The notes: generated by a model not told the origin, from the sequence alone. A stretch of 64,000 nucleotides of DNA from Branchipolynoe longqiensis (GCA_030323885.1 CM059197.1:35643484-35707483), one strand, 5' to 3'. Numbered from the stretch's first letter, positions 10,092 through 20,499 are shown. Numbers and translations are program-made.

Positions 10092-10172
10092 CCATCGGCT
10101 CCAAGTGCAGCTGGATGATGACAACACCACACGGAGAAACAGGTCTCGCCAGTATAACACCCATGTCATCAC
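10092..10172 (+). CDS. Candidate internal coding exon (81 bp) of an unidentified host gene
   Basis: A pyrimidine-rich 'tttcctctgtgtctctgcag' immediately precedes this stretch and a consensus donor GTAAGTAA follows it. It is 81 bp long, so inclusion keeps phase. Two frames are open. The more protein-like one starts with one leftover base, reads HRLQVQLDDDNTTRRNRSRQ and continues YNTHVI, with two bases left for the next codon; it is charged and non-repetitive. I do not recognise the protein. No partner exon is visible, so this would be one exon between very large introns. The exon has no similarity to the repeats around it, and the F3 MITE ends 30 bp upstream in the putative intron. A chance pair of splice-like signals remains possible. 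Confidence 0.4.
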
Positions 10173-10277
10173 GTAAGTAACAGTCACTCCTTTAAAACAA
10201 GAGGCACTCTCTGCCAAGCAATATGCAATCCAACTCACTCCCACGTTCATTGCGTTGATACGCGACGAAGGAAGGAA

Positions 10278-10395
10278 ATGTTTGTTTGTTGTTCTTTACG
10301 TCCTAGCAACATCTAAGGTCATATCAGGACGAGTACCGACTTGTGACACTGCGCACTCATGGCGACTTTATAGTGCTGTCCCACTTGGAGTCGGG
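10278..10395 (-). mobile_element. SINE family A, 3'-end fragment
   Basis: 'tttgttgttctttacgtcct' through 'gactttatagtgctgtcccacttgg'; the 5' two thirds are missing. Confidence 0.85.
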
Positions 10396-10569
10396 GGTGG
10401 GAAATAAACATTTTACTTTTCACAAGGATAACATGCTAATGTCTAAATGTTAAGTGTGACGGTAAATAGGAAATGTCAAGTAACAATAGAGTAACACATG
10501 TAAGTAGTGTAAATGTCGGAACCAGCCAGATATGGAGCAAAGTCAGTAGGAGGAAGAATGTCAGGTTGA

Positions 10570-10817
10570 TGCAGAGAGCCCCGAAGGGCCCGCCACCCTA
10601 TACAGAGAAAAAGAAAAAGCAAGGGTGGGGGGGTGGACAAAGTAGAGTCGTGGAGCTGGAGGAGGCAGGAGGCAGAGTGGCTGGAGGCAGTGGCGGGCTG
10701 CGTTATAAGGAGGGGAGGAAGCCGCGGGTGGGGCGAGGGGGTGTCGGGTTGCAGGAGGAGGAAGGCGGTGGGGGTCTTCCTTTGCCGCGAATCAAATTCA
10801 ATGCAAGCATTACGATC
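10570..10817 (-). mobile_element. DIRS-like terminal repeat remnant
   Basis: On the minus strand it starts 'gatcgtaatgcttgcattga' and continues through an A/G-rich stretch to a TATA-like 'cttataacg'. This parallels the A2 repeat at 39549-39791, whose minus strand starts 'ggtcgtaatgcgaagcattg' and has 'cttataagg'. Similarity is moderate and judged by eye. The 132- and 114-codon frames over it are not convincing genes. Confidence 0.5.
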
Positions 10818-10890
10818 CATTCAGCTCATTTTGGCGAAAGTCTTGGAGAGAAGTTGTTGGTGGAAATGTAGCCGTGGACGTTTCTAATGT

Positions 10891-11200
10891 CGTATCAGTT
10901 TGTGTCAGTTATCAGATCTTATCAGTTCTTATCAGTTCTCATCAATTCTTATCAGTTCACGGTAGTTCTTTTCTTATCCATTTGTATCAATTCTTATCAG
11001 TTCTTATCAGTTTGTGTCAATTGTGTCATTCTCAGGTTCAGCCTCAGCATCAATTTCTCACTCAGGATGACTCTCAAACTCAGTTTCAGCCACCACCCCT
11101 CCACCCCCACGCAACCGTCTCCACTCCTTCCTACACTCTCCCCCACCACTACTCCTCCACATCCACCCAATCGTCTCCACTCCTTCCTACATTCTCCCCC
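10891..11200. repeat. Short tandem (TTATCAGTTC)n, then 60-bp C-rich repeats into the gap
   Basis: 10891-11020 is a decayed 10-bp repeat. 11090-11200 has two copies of an about 60-bp unit ('ctccactccttcctacactctccccc') and runs straight into the N block, so the gap probably reflects collapse of this array. Confidence 0.7.
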
Positions 11201-11699
11201 NNNNNNNNNNNNNNNNNNNNNNNNNNNNNNNNNNNNNNNNNNNNNNNNNNNNNNNNNNNNNNNNNNNNNNNNNNNNNNNNNNNNNNNNNNNNNNNNNNNN
11301 NNNNNNNNNNNNNNNNNNNNNNNNNNNNNNNNNNNNNNNNNNNNNNNNNNNNNNNNNNNNNNNNNNNNNNNNNNNNNNNNNNNNNNNNNNNNNNNNNNNN
11401 NNNNNNNNNNNNNNNNNNNNNNNNNNNNNNNNNNNNNNNNNNNNNNNNNNNNNNNNNNNNNNNNNNNNNNNNNNNNNNNNNNNNNNNNNNNNNNNNNNNN
11501 NNNNNNNNNNNNNNNNNNNNNNNNNNNNNNNNNNNNNNNNNNNNNNNNNNNNNNNNNNNNNNNNNNNNNNNNNNNNNNNNNNNNNNNNNNNNNNNNNNNN
11601 NNNNNNNNNNNNNNNNNNNNNNNNNNNNNNNNNNNNNNNNNNNNNNNNNNNNNNNNNNNNNNNNNNNNNNNNNNNNNNNNNNNNNNNNNNNNNNNNNNN
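11201..11699. other. Assembly gap (499 N)
   Basis: All N. Frames spanning it are meaningless. Confidence 1.
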
Positions 11700-11728
11700 T
11701 TGTACATTTCATTTGACAGTAAGTCCCC

Positions 11729-12137
11729 TAGATAAAAGATTCACCCGGTACTTGTAGTACACGGGTGAACGACAACGTAGTGTAAATACGGGCAAAAATA
11801 GCTTTAGTATAGAACAGGAAGTAGAATGACTGCCTCCAGGATCAACTGGATACTTATATATGCACAGAGTTGGTGAAATGGGAGAGAATGCAAAAAGACA
11901 AGATGGCGGCCATAGAACGCCGTCGATTTCACTTTTAAATGTTAGTAAACTAGATATTTTATTATATTTTTCAACTCAAAGGTAGCGTGGAAATATGAAG
12001 ACATATATCAAAGAATAAATGTTGGTTCTTAGATTGTGAAATTAGGCTCTCATTTCATTTCCCCGCTTTTTCGACCGTTTTTATATAGGGCTGGCATTCA
12101 CCCGTGTGCTGCGAGTACCGGGTGAATCCTTTATCTA
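11729..12137 (+). mobile_element. 409-bp MITE 'M', copy 1, exact 9-bp TSD
   Basis: The outer TIR is TAGATAAAAGATTCACCCGG against 'ccgggtgaatcctttatcta'. Each end is also a hairpin (TTCACCCG...CGGGTGAA). TAAGTCCCC flanks it at 11720-11728 and 12138-12146. A copy of identical length in opposite orientation lies at 52032-52440. No ORF. A 9-bp TSD with longer TIRs points to a Mutator-like (MULE) mobiliser. Confidence 0.93.
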
Positions 12138-12286
12138 TAAGTCCCCCAGACTACAGCAAAGGCAGTGTCACCCAGCCTGGTACCTCTACGCGTGTCGCAT
12201 GTGCATTTACCACTGCACGCCACACTGTGTGTGAAAGCAACGGAGAGCTATCCACACAGACAGGCACCATCTATAATTTAAACCAG

Positions 12287-12605
12287 ACGGCATAGCCCAG
12301 TGTGTGGAGCATCGCTTCCTGCGCGGAAGGCGGTCTTGAATCAACCCCCGCCCGAAGCAAAGGCTTTGAGAACAAATTGATACTTGCCGCTCGCTCCCTT
12401 GAATGGCACAGAACATTAGTAGATTATGGCACTGGTCCAATGTCAGGATAAATCGACTGAGTGGGATATTGCGTCACAGTGCTGATAGTGGGGTATCCCA
12501 GTGGGGTAGCACATTAAAGTCACCATGAGTGAGCCCTGTCATAAGTTGGTAGCACATCGTAATATGACCTCAGATGTTGCTATGACATCAAACCCTCCCT
12601 CACTC
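12287..12605 (+). mobile_element. SINE family A, diverged
   Basis: Head 'accagacggcatagcccagtg', body 'ttggtagcacatcgtaatatgacc' and tail 'gctatgacatcaaaccctcc' are recognisable with many changes. 12606-12779 is unassigned. Confidence 0.7.
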
Positions 12606-12779
12606 ACTCCATAATTTAAATACTTTGATGGACCAGTTTCTGTCCGCCTCAGGGGTGCATAATGAGGAATGACGCGGCATAATTGTTTCAGTCTTCGGGG
12701 GCCGTTCCCGGTTTATTTCTGCCTAAATACACGGGTAGAATGACCTACCACAACACAGTCGAGTAATATGTAACCTTTC

Positions 12780-13105
12780 TTTGGGGGTGGCTGCTAGCAA
12801 TTGGTGGAACCGTCCATATTCGGGATTATATTGCTGGCGTGCTGCCACCCGATCAATCCTGCGCAGTGGACCCATTTGCAATTTGGGCTATTATCCGTTC
12901 CACACAGTCAAAGGCTGTTGTATGTGCTGTCCTGTCTGTGGGAAAATGCATATAAAAGACCCCTTGCTTATCGGAAAGAGTAGCCTATGTGGTGGCAACA
13001 GGTTTCCTCCAAAGAAATATGTCAGAATGACCATATGTTTGACGTCCAATAGCGGATGATAAAAATCAATGTGCTCTAGAGGCGTCGTTAAATAAAACTA
13101 ACTTT
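12780..13105 (+). mobile_element. SINE family 2, near full length
   Basis: The conserved body reads 'gtatgtgctgtcctgtctgt', 'cataaaagaccccttgc', 'ggaaagagtagcc', 'gaccatatgtttgacgtcc' and ends 'cgtcgttaaataaaact'. The tRNA-like head is decayed. Other copies: 17041-17373, 44268-44497, 53135-53436, 57242-57547. Confidence 0.88.
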
Positions 13106-13262
13106 TTTGACACAGCAGTGCTCAGCACAGTTCAGACGTCCATTGTGTAGTAGTGGAGTGAATACTCCAATATTGATCGCTAAACAATCCAATTTTAAAA
13201 TGTCAAATATATCAATGCAATACCAGTTTAATCTAATGAAGTAGTCTACACTAACCTCACAG

Positions 13263-13497
13263 ACAAGAAGCCACAGAGAGAGGTAGGCACACTGGACCGG
13301 AATGCAAGAGATGTGGGTTCGATTCCCGCTCTAGGCACACGATTTACCATTATCATCACCCACACAACAGAGGTATTCAATACTGCTTGCTGCAGACCGG
13401 GCTGCGACCCTACCATTGCTGGCTGGGTTCCCAGAAGCACTGTGAACAAGATGCTTTATATTAGTTACGCCCGGATCAACCGCTTGTCTCTCTACAC
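13263..13497 (+). mobile_element. SINE family 3 (tRNA-like head), diverged
   Basis: A B-box-like 'gggttcgattcccgctctagg' follows 'gaatgcaagagatg', as in 56148-56455 and 57040-57240. The 3' part 'cgcccggatcaaccgcttg' is not shared, so the boundary is uncertain. Confidence 0.5.
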
Positions 13498-13503
13498 GCG
13501 ATG

Positions 13504-13845
13504 ACCGGGCACGGTGGCCGAGTCGGTGGAGCACAGGCCTCGCGTGCGGAAGATCGGGAGTTCGCGAGTTTGGTTCCCGGTCGAGTCAAAGCAATGACTT
13601 AAAAATGTATACTTATCGCTTCCTAGCCTAGTGCTCGGCATTATTAGGATAGGGCAATGACCCGTTAGCTCAGTGTCAGGATAATGTAACTGAGTGGGAT
13701 ATCCGGTCATGGTGCTGGCAGGCTGATTTGCCAGTGGGGCAGCACTATAAAATCACCATGAGTGCATACAGTCACAGGTCGGTACCCATCCTGATATGAC
13801 CTTACATGTTGCTAGGATGTAAAACAACAACAAACAAACAAACAT
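13504..13845 (+). mobile_element. SINE family A, variant head, full length
   Basis: Head 'gggcacggtggccgagtcgg' with 'cctcgcgtgcggaagatcgg', body intact, tail 'aggatgtaaaacaacaacaaac'. Same head type as 7727-8067. Confidence 0.93.
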
Positions 13846-14065
13846 CTGCACGCGATGCCCATTGGAAAGGTGGAGCAGCATTTATTTTGTTTTACTCGTT
13901 GATTAAGCGGGGAGGAAATTTCAATCGCGAACGATCGGTCTTCCTCATTCCACTGCTCCTTGCCATAGCCTGGGCAATGCCGAGTTCCAAGCTAGGTAGC
14001 GACAAGTATAAATATATACATCACTGGCCAGAGTTCGAACAGAGGCTTCAAATCCCACAACCTGT
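13846..14065 (-). mobile_element. SINE family A' (alternative tail)
   Basis: In reverse: 'gattaagcggggaggaaatt', 'tcttcctcattccactgctcc', then the common 'gagttccaagctaggtagcg'. This is the same 3' replacement as at 4106-4375 and 36208-36470. Confidence 0.75.
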
Positions 14066-14069
14066 CACA

Positions 14070-14165
14070 TGGGACAACTAACAACATATCTTTACAGCAC
14101 ATACTCATGGTGACTTTATAGTGCTGCCCTACTGGGATACCCCACCACTAGCTGGCACTATGACA
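14070..14165 (-). mobile_element. SINE family A fragment
   Basis: 'gcacatactcatggtgactt' to 'agctggcactatgaca' matches the 3'-central body in reverse. 14166-14388 is unassigned. Confidence 0.65.
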
Positions 14166-14388
14166 CATTTATTTTTACTGACATTTATTTTACTATAAAA
14201 TATTGTAGAGTGGATTTGATAGGCATCCACCTAGAAGGTGATTTTCCTGCCTGTACATCCAAATGAATATCTACAAGCTAACAATGGCGAGCTAATAAGA
14301 GTATATAAATAATTTAGCAGGTTAACGAATAACACCAAGATAGCCCACAGGTTTGGAAATTACATGGCATGTGTTCAGATATATCATG

Positions 14389-14902
14389 GTGTAAAGTCCA
14401 CGGCTCGAATCTATGGTTGTGTAGGCAGGCTACAGTGAAATCAATACAGGCAAAAAGAGAAAGGAAGAGTATAAAGAGTGAAAGAAGAGAGAGACAAGCC
14501 CTCTGGTTTATTATTTATATGGTACACAGATTCAGTGTAGAGTATCACCCCACCCCTTTTCCCCAATGGGAAACAAGCATTCTTAGCTCTATCAATAGGG
14601 ATCCAGCATTCCTGGTCCCCATGGTTACCAGTGGTCTGCCCACCACCACCAAGCTGTGTGGCTCCCTTGGCCACCAGCTGCCTTGAGCCTGATTGTGGTG
14701 ATCCTAACTAGCAGAGGGGGGAGGGGGTAGGTTCTGAGTGCCCCTTACATACAGCCCTGCCAGCACCACATTGTCTATTTACATCTCAATCAAGCACCAC
14801 GGGCACCTACATATAGACATATATGCACCTGGTCATGTATACCCGATCACTAATAGAACATGTGCATACCCCCACCAATGCATTAAATCGGAATATTTTA
14901 CA
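14389..14902 (+). mobile_element. Dispersed TIR element 'D', copy 1 (about 514 bp)
   Basis: It matches 59436-60296 and the reverse of 62090-62592 over its whole length ('gttgtgtaggcaggctacagt', 'tggtttattatttatatgg', 'gtcatgtatacccgatcac', 'aaatcggaatattttac'). Ends are GTAAA.../...ATTTTAC. The 105- and 77-codon frames are not conserved as frames in the other copies. 14903-15091 is unassigned. Confidence 0.85.
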
Positions 14903-15091
14903 ATGAGATATAATTGTTTATAGAGATAATCAAGGCGACTGACCGTACCAGGATTATATAGTCTATGGCATCACAAAACATAACAATACATAAAGGTATA
15001 TGGCCTACGATGCATAATGCACACATCATTACCGTTCAAGAGACACTAGAGGGAAGTTGAAGTTGGGTGTAATGGCTGAGATGTGATGGAA

Positions 15092-16145
15092 TGTTGTGTT
15101 GTCTTAAGTCCTAGCAACATCTAAGGTGATATCAGGACGGGTACCGACTTGTGTCAGTGCGAAGTCATGGCAAATTTACAGTGCTGCCCCACTGGTAGAC
15201 CAGGGGCCGTATGCATGGGTTGGAGCTACGCATAGCCGGTGCTACACGCTAGCTCTGGGGTAGCTATCCGCGGCTAGGAGGGCCTTGGTTAATTAGGTCA
15301 AGTCATATGCACCAATGTCGTAGCCGGGGCGGATAGTTAACTGTGAAGTTATTTATAGATTTGGGAAATCCCTCGAGTTGACAATATGAATAATGCTGCC
15401 AATGCGGCGGCGGCGTTAATATTGGTTTGAATTTAGGGTTAAATTGATCAAATTTCACTTATGGTGTACGTAATTCTGTTAAATATGACAGCATTGAATA
15501 GATTTGGGCCTAATATATTGCCGCCGATGTGGCAGCGATGGTGGCCATGTTTAGTTGACGTTTGACAGTATGGATATCGACGTCGATGTGGCGGCGGCGA
15601 TTTGTTTACTTTACATTCGTCGATTCGACAATATGAATAACGCCGCCAATGCGGCGGCGGGGGTAATATCGATTCGAATTTAGGGTTAATTTTATCAAAT
15701 TTCACTTATTGAGTATGTAATTCTGTTAAATATGATAGCATTGAATAGATTGAGAGCCACACACGCACACTAACCGGCACGGCTAGCAGTTAAACCTGAC
15801 TTGAAATCAGGGTAGCTTAGCCTAGGCAACGGTTGGCGGCTAGAACTGGCACTGGCTTAAGCATGCGGATTTTCCAACTTTAGCCAGCTGGAGCTACCCT
15901 AGCCGTGGTTAGAGCCCTAGCGCCAGCCCATGCATACGGGCCCTGGCCGCCAGCACCATGACCCATCTCCTGATTATCATAATACTCCTTGTTCCTTCTC
16001 CTCTCCTATTAATGCTGAGCGTCAGGCTAGATAGCGACAAGTATCAATTTGATAAGCCATCGCTTTGACTCGGCTGGGATTCGAACTCCCGACCTTCCGC
16101 ACGGAAAGCCTGCGCTCTTACTAATTAGGCCACCACATCCAGTCC
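15092..16145 (-). mobile_element. SINE family A split by a 741-bp MITE
   Basis: The 3' half (15092-15202) and the 5' half with head (15944-16145, ending at 'ggccaccacatccagtcc') form one SINE once the MITE is removed. The break is in 'gagaccagg|ccgccagcacc'. Confidence 0.88.
15203..15943. mobile_element. MITE 'P' with GGGCCCGTATGCATGGG termini
   Basis: The left end GGGGCCGTATGCATGGG and right end complement GGGCCCGTATGCATGGG are near-perfect TIRs, followed by 'ggagctacgcatagcc' against 'agccagctggagctacc'. An about 130-bp internal block ('gacaatatgaataatgctgc...gacagcattgaatagatt') occurs twice (15375-15510, 15625-15755). The TSD is unclear. No ORF of note. Confidence 0.85.
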
Positions 16146-16169
16146 TCTATAACATAAGTCTTTAAATAG

Positions 16170-16345
16170 GGCTCCACCCCCCCCCCCCCACACACACACA
16201 TACTCAACTCACATTATCCTGACACGGAACTAACACAGTCCTTATCCTAAGTCTTGTAAATTGGCCGGACTTGAGCGTGGATTGATTTCGCGACCTCCCG
16301 CATGGGAAGCGAGTGCTCTCCTGATTAGGCCAATGCGCCGGGCCG
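16170..16345 (-). mobile_element. SINE-A-like fragment with tRNA-like head
   Basis: 'cattatcctgacacggaac', 'ggacttgagcgtggattgat' and 'gattaggccaatgcgccggg' resemble a diverged reverse head; a C9/CA run precedes it. Confidence 0.5.
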
Positions 16346-17028
16346 ACAGGGAGTGATTCCACGACTTCTCACCCATGACCGTAGTGTGAAATTCATCCGC
16401 TGAGTGGCGCCCTGGGGTAATTGGATCGGTGTATTACACGCCGGTCATCACCGCCGACAGAGAATGCCGGCTAGGTGATAACGTGATAATGTGATAAGGT
16501 CATAAGGTGATAATTGACGATGCGAACAAGCAGCTAATTGAAATGGATTTTATTCAATAACATATATGGTTGTAATAGTTATTAAACAATAAAGTTACAA
16601 GTTGGAAGTTTGTCCGTTAATTGTTTGTCGACCCAGGCCCTCAACCCCAACGTTTAAGTTTGTTCGTCCGTTTGAAGGGAAGGGTGGGCGGCTGAGTTGG
16701 GGTCGTGTGTTGCTCTTCCGGCTGCTGGGGTTGTAGTGAAGTTTGATGGGTTTCGCCAGCTGACGATGGGCGCCCGTGACGTCCGAGGTCTCGCGAGAGA
16801 CTGGGTTCGCAAGAAACCCGGTAGGGGCATGGTGGGTAAGGGTGGGGCCACCGCAGAGACTCCTTGTTCACGCGCAAATTACCCATGTTGGCAAACCAAC
16901 ATGAACAATGTGATAACGTGACAACAGCGAAATGTACACACCTAGGCAACACACTTAGAAGGCACACGTCAGACTGTGGCATTGAGGAGTTGTTTGTTGG
17001 TTTCTTTATCTGTTGTTTTGTGATTTGT
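16346..17028. other. No gene recognised; shared conserved block and short repeats
   Basis: 16391-16423 ('ttcatccgctgagtggcgcc' and following bases) is also present inverted at 58966-58997. 16472-16515 is a decayed (GTGATAA)n. 16680-16870 is GC-rich with 74- and 113-codon frames I cannot support as genes. Confidence 0.5.
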
Positions 17029-17040
17029 TTGTTTGTTTAG

Positions 17041-17373
17041 AAAGTTTGTTTGATTTAACGACGCCTCTAGAGCACACTGATTTTTATCATCGGCTATTGG
17101 ATGTCAAACTTATGGTCATTCTGACATATTTCTTTGGAGGAAACCCGGTGCCGCCACATAGGCTACTCTTTCCGATAAGCAGCAAGGGGTCTTTTATACG
17201 CACTTTCCCACAGACAGGACAGCACATACCACAGCCTTTGATGAACCAGTTGTGGACCACTGGTTGGAGCGGAAAATAGCCCCAACAGTAAATGTGTCCA
17301 CTGAGTAGGATCGATCGGATGACCAACACCTTCACAGGTGGACACTCTACCGTCTGAGCTACGTCCCTCTCCC
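17041..17373 (-). mobile_element. SINE family 2, full length, exact 12-bp TSD
   Basis: In reverse it starts at the tail 'aaagtttgtttgatttaacg' and ends with the tRNA-like head ('ctctaccgtctgagctacgt', A-box on the minus strand). TTGTTTGTTTAG is repeated at 17029-17040 and 17374-17385. This is the reference copy for the family (333 bp). Confidence 0.95.
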
Positions 17374-17699
17374 TTGTTTGTTTAGATGTGATTGCCGAAA
17401 TGTTCTAGTTAAAGAGGCAGTGACATAACCACAACTCCACCACAAAGGGGGAGACCCTTTATTTTGCATAATAAAGTGACTGGGGAGTCAATTGATTATG
17501 ACAGAATATTATCCCACACCAGCACGATGCCCCCCCCCAACACCCCCTCCCACGATATCCTACTCAGTCACATTATCCGCACCGCCAAGCTGTGCAGTCT
17601 CCTGGAACACATGACCAGCACCTCGATGTGGGGCCGGTGTCACGAAATAGAATCGCCCCCTAAAAATTGTCCTCCCCGGAAATAAAATCGCCCCCCTGA

Positions 17700-18060
17700 G
17701 GTTTTATTTCAAAATAACCCCCCTCCCCTCCCTTCCCTCCTCCCCCACGTCCCTCTTCCCCTCAGCCCCCCCACCCTCACCTCCCAACCCATCATCTTAT
17801 CACCTCCCACCCCATCATCTCCTCACCCTCCCACCCCATCATCTCCTCACCCTCCCACCCCATCATCTCCTCACCCTCCAACCCCATCATCTCCTCACCT
17901 CCCACCTAGTCATCTCCTCACCTCCCACGCCATCATCTCCTCACCTCCCACCTCATCATCTCCTCACCTCCCACCTAATCATCTCCTCACTCCACCCTCA
18001 TCTCCTCACCTCCACCCCATCATCTCCTCATCCTCCATTCTACCCATCCACTAAACACAC
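17700..18060. repeat. C-rich minisatellite, about 22-bp unit
   Basis: Repeats of 'cccaccccatcatctcctca'. The strand is nearly pure pyrimidine plus A. Confidence 0.85.
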
Positions 18061-18283
18061 CCCCCTCCTCCGCACCCTCCCCTCCCCTCCCGACCGCACA
18101 CCACCATCTCCCTGTCTTCCTTTCCCTATAACCACCACCATTTCTTCTTTCTTTCCTTTCCTTTCTTTCTTTTCTTGTCTTTCCTTTCCTTTACTTTCTT
18201 TTCTTTCCTTTCTTTCTTTTCTTGCTTTCCTTACTTTTCTTTTCTTTATTTTCTTTTCTTTCTTTTCTTTGTTTCTTTGTTTC

Positions 18284-18445
18284 TTGGAGTTTTACGTCCT
18301 GGCACCATCAAAGGTTATATCAGTGATTCTTTCTTTTTGTCTTACTTTCTTGAAGTTTTACGTCCTGGTAACATCGAAGGTCATATCAGACTTTCTTTCT
18401 TTCTTGGAGTTTTACATCCTGGCAACATCAAAGGTCATATCAGGA
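18284..18445 (-). mobile_element. Three consecutive SINE-A 3' tails in a TTTC tract
   Basis: 18284-18323, 18350-18389 and 18404-18445 each read 'ttggagttttacgtcctggc' through 'catatcag', separated by short T/C runs. All three stop at nearly the same body position. Confidence 0.8.
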
Positions 18446-19489
18446 GGATAACCACCATCCTCCTGCACTCACTCCCCTCTCTCCTCCACCCCATTCCTCT
18501 ATTGTATTCCGAAATAAAACCGCCGCTATATTTGTGTGTATGTATATATATATAGGACACTAATGAATTTCTCTATAAACACACACACACACGTACATAT
18601 TTGAAACTAAATGTTGTGGGTCATGGTGATTCAATATCAATGAGGGTGGGGGCAGTTTTATTTCAGGGGGCGATTCTGTTTCGTGACACCGGCACCCGTA
18701 TGGTTGGTCCTGGATTGGGTCGGCCTGGGCCTTGGCTACCCAATCCGGCTCGTTTACATTCCATCGCACATGCGCAATGAGCACCTCGTGGCCCCTAAAA
18801 GTCCACTCAGCCACTTGGAGGAAAAAAGCAAACAAACCCCACGTAACTAACCCGAGGTCCGAGAGGGAAAAAAAACCAAGTTCGGAGCGCGCTATCAATG
18901 AGCCTAACGAGGTCAGTAACCCCGGCAACGAAGTTACTACAACTGCTTCTGAGAAGATTTAACCGAATATAAAGATCAGGGGGAACGGCCGCCTTGCTGT
19001 TTGGGTGTAATCCAGGATGAGGCGAATATGCTAATTCGGTGAACCGGAAGTGCTTCCCTCTCGCCGGAAGGCAAGCGTGCAAGCGGCTAGGACTGAGGCG
19101 ATATGAACAGTTCAGGTGCTGTAAATGCCAATCCAAAAATTGAATTAATATGAAAGATTGTTACTTGAGGGTAATTTTAATTTTCAGAAATTCCCCTGTT
19201 CTTGCTATGAAATGGTTGTGGAACAATGAACAAAAAAAATATGAATGTACAAAAATAACTTTTTGACTGCAATGCTGATCTCAATTTTTGGATTGGTGTT
19301 TATGGGGTTTTGCACCGAAACTCCTCATATATACAGTGATATAGTGAGCGAGTGCCGCCAGACAAGTCACAGCGTTTGAAGGCAGGGGGCGACACAATCA
19401 GCCCGGTTCCATAATAGACAAACAAATTAATAACAGATCAGTATAGTAGATGACTTAGAATATAATAGAGGTGTGAAAGCTTCCGATTA

Positions 19490-19874
19490 ATTATACTTGT
19501 ATAATGCTTATACAGCACATATATATGTGTATGTATACATAGAAAAGCAGACAAGCAGGTACAGAGTTAAACAGATAGAGATAGATAGGTAGTCAGATAG
19601 ATAGGGAGTCAGATAGATAGGTAGTCAGATAGATAGGTAGTCAGATAGATAGGTAGTCAGATAGATAGGTAGTCAGATAGATAGGTAGTCAAATAGATAG
19701 GTAGTCAGATAGATAGGTAGTCAGATAGATAGATAGTCAGATAGATAGGGAGTCAGATAGATAGATAGTCAGATAGATAGGTAGTCAGATAGATATGTAG
19801 TCAGATATATAGGTAGTCATATAGATATAGGTAGTCAAATAGATAGATACATATATATATAGATAGATAGATAT

Positions 19875-19922
<48 letters not shown>

Positions 19923-19930
19923 AGAGCCAG
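19490..19930. repeat. Compound GATA-type microsatellite
   Basis: 12-bp 'agatagataggt' / 'agtcagatagat' units grade into pure (GATA)n at 19858-19920. 18694-19489 holds no recognised element. Confidence 0.9.
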
Positions 19931-20184
19931 ATAGACAGATGCAGCAATACTTCTTTTCAGCAACCTCTGTCTTCACCAAACACCTGAACATACTTAATGC
20001 AAAAACTGTTTTTGTCTCATTTGACTGTGCCACCAAAGATCTGGACACCTGCTTTGAATAGACAAAATTGGTATGCATGTAGACTTGTCCTTAGAAGACG
20101 GATAGACAGTCAGATCGACAGACATAATTATCTATGAAATATATATTAAATACATAGAAAATATATAGAATAACATTGACATAC

Positions 20185-20482
20185 ATATATAAAAAAAACA
20201 AAAAAACCAAAAAAAAAAAAAAAACACACACAAAACAAAAAAAACAAACAAAAAAAACACAAACAAAAAAAACAAAAAAAAAAAAAACAAAAAACAAAAA
20301 TGTGCTGTATAAGCATTATATGAGTATAATTATCCGTAACTGATTATCCTTAATGTCCCCTCTTGCACCTTATCTGGACACCTCACAACTATGAAATTAA
20401 CAACTCACAAAACACCCCCCCCCACCCCACACCACAACACCCACACCACCCCAAAAAAACCACCAAACCCCCCACAAAAAAA
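20185..20482. repeat. A/C-rich low complexity flanking an R1 fragment
   Basis: 20185-20296 is A-rich with C interruptions. 20297-20402 ('tgctgtataagcattatatg', 'ggacacctcacaac') matches R1-related sequence at 43240-43345. 20410-20482 is C/A-rich. Confidence 0.7.
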
Positions 20483-20499
20483 TATATAGATAGATAGAT

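Larger units (their letters stand above)
17633..18693. mobile_element. Candidate 1061-bp TIR element filled with low-complexity DNA
   Basis: Left 'gccggtgtcacgaaatagaa' + 'tcgcccccta' and right 'caggggg' + 'cgattctgtttcgtgacacc' + 'ggc' are inverted repeats of about 30 bp or more. Between them lie C-rich minisatellite (17700-18060), TTTC tract (18130-18290) and three SINE tails. No TSD found. Confidence 0.55.

Noticed and set aside
10874..11735. 280-codon frames across 11201-11699
   Set aside because: Most of the length is N.
16641..16982. 113-codon minus frame in a GC-rich stretch
   Set aside because: It overlaps two other open frames, with no domain or splice evidence.
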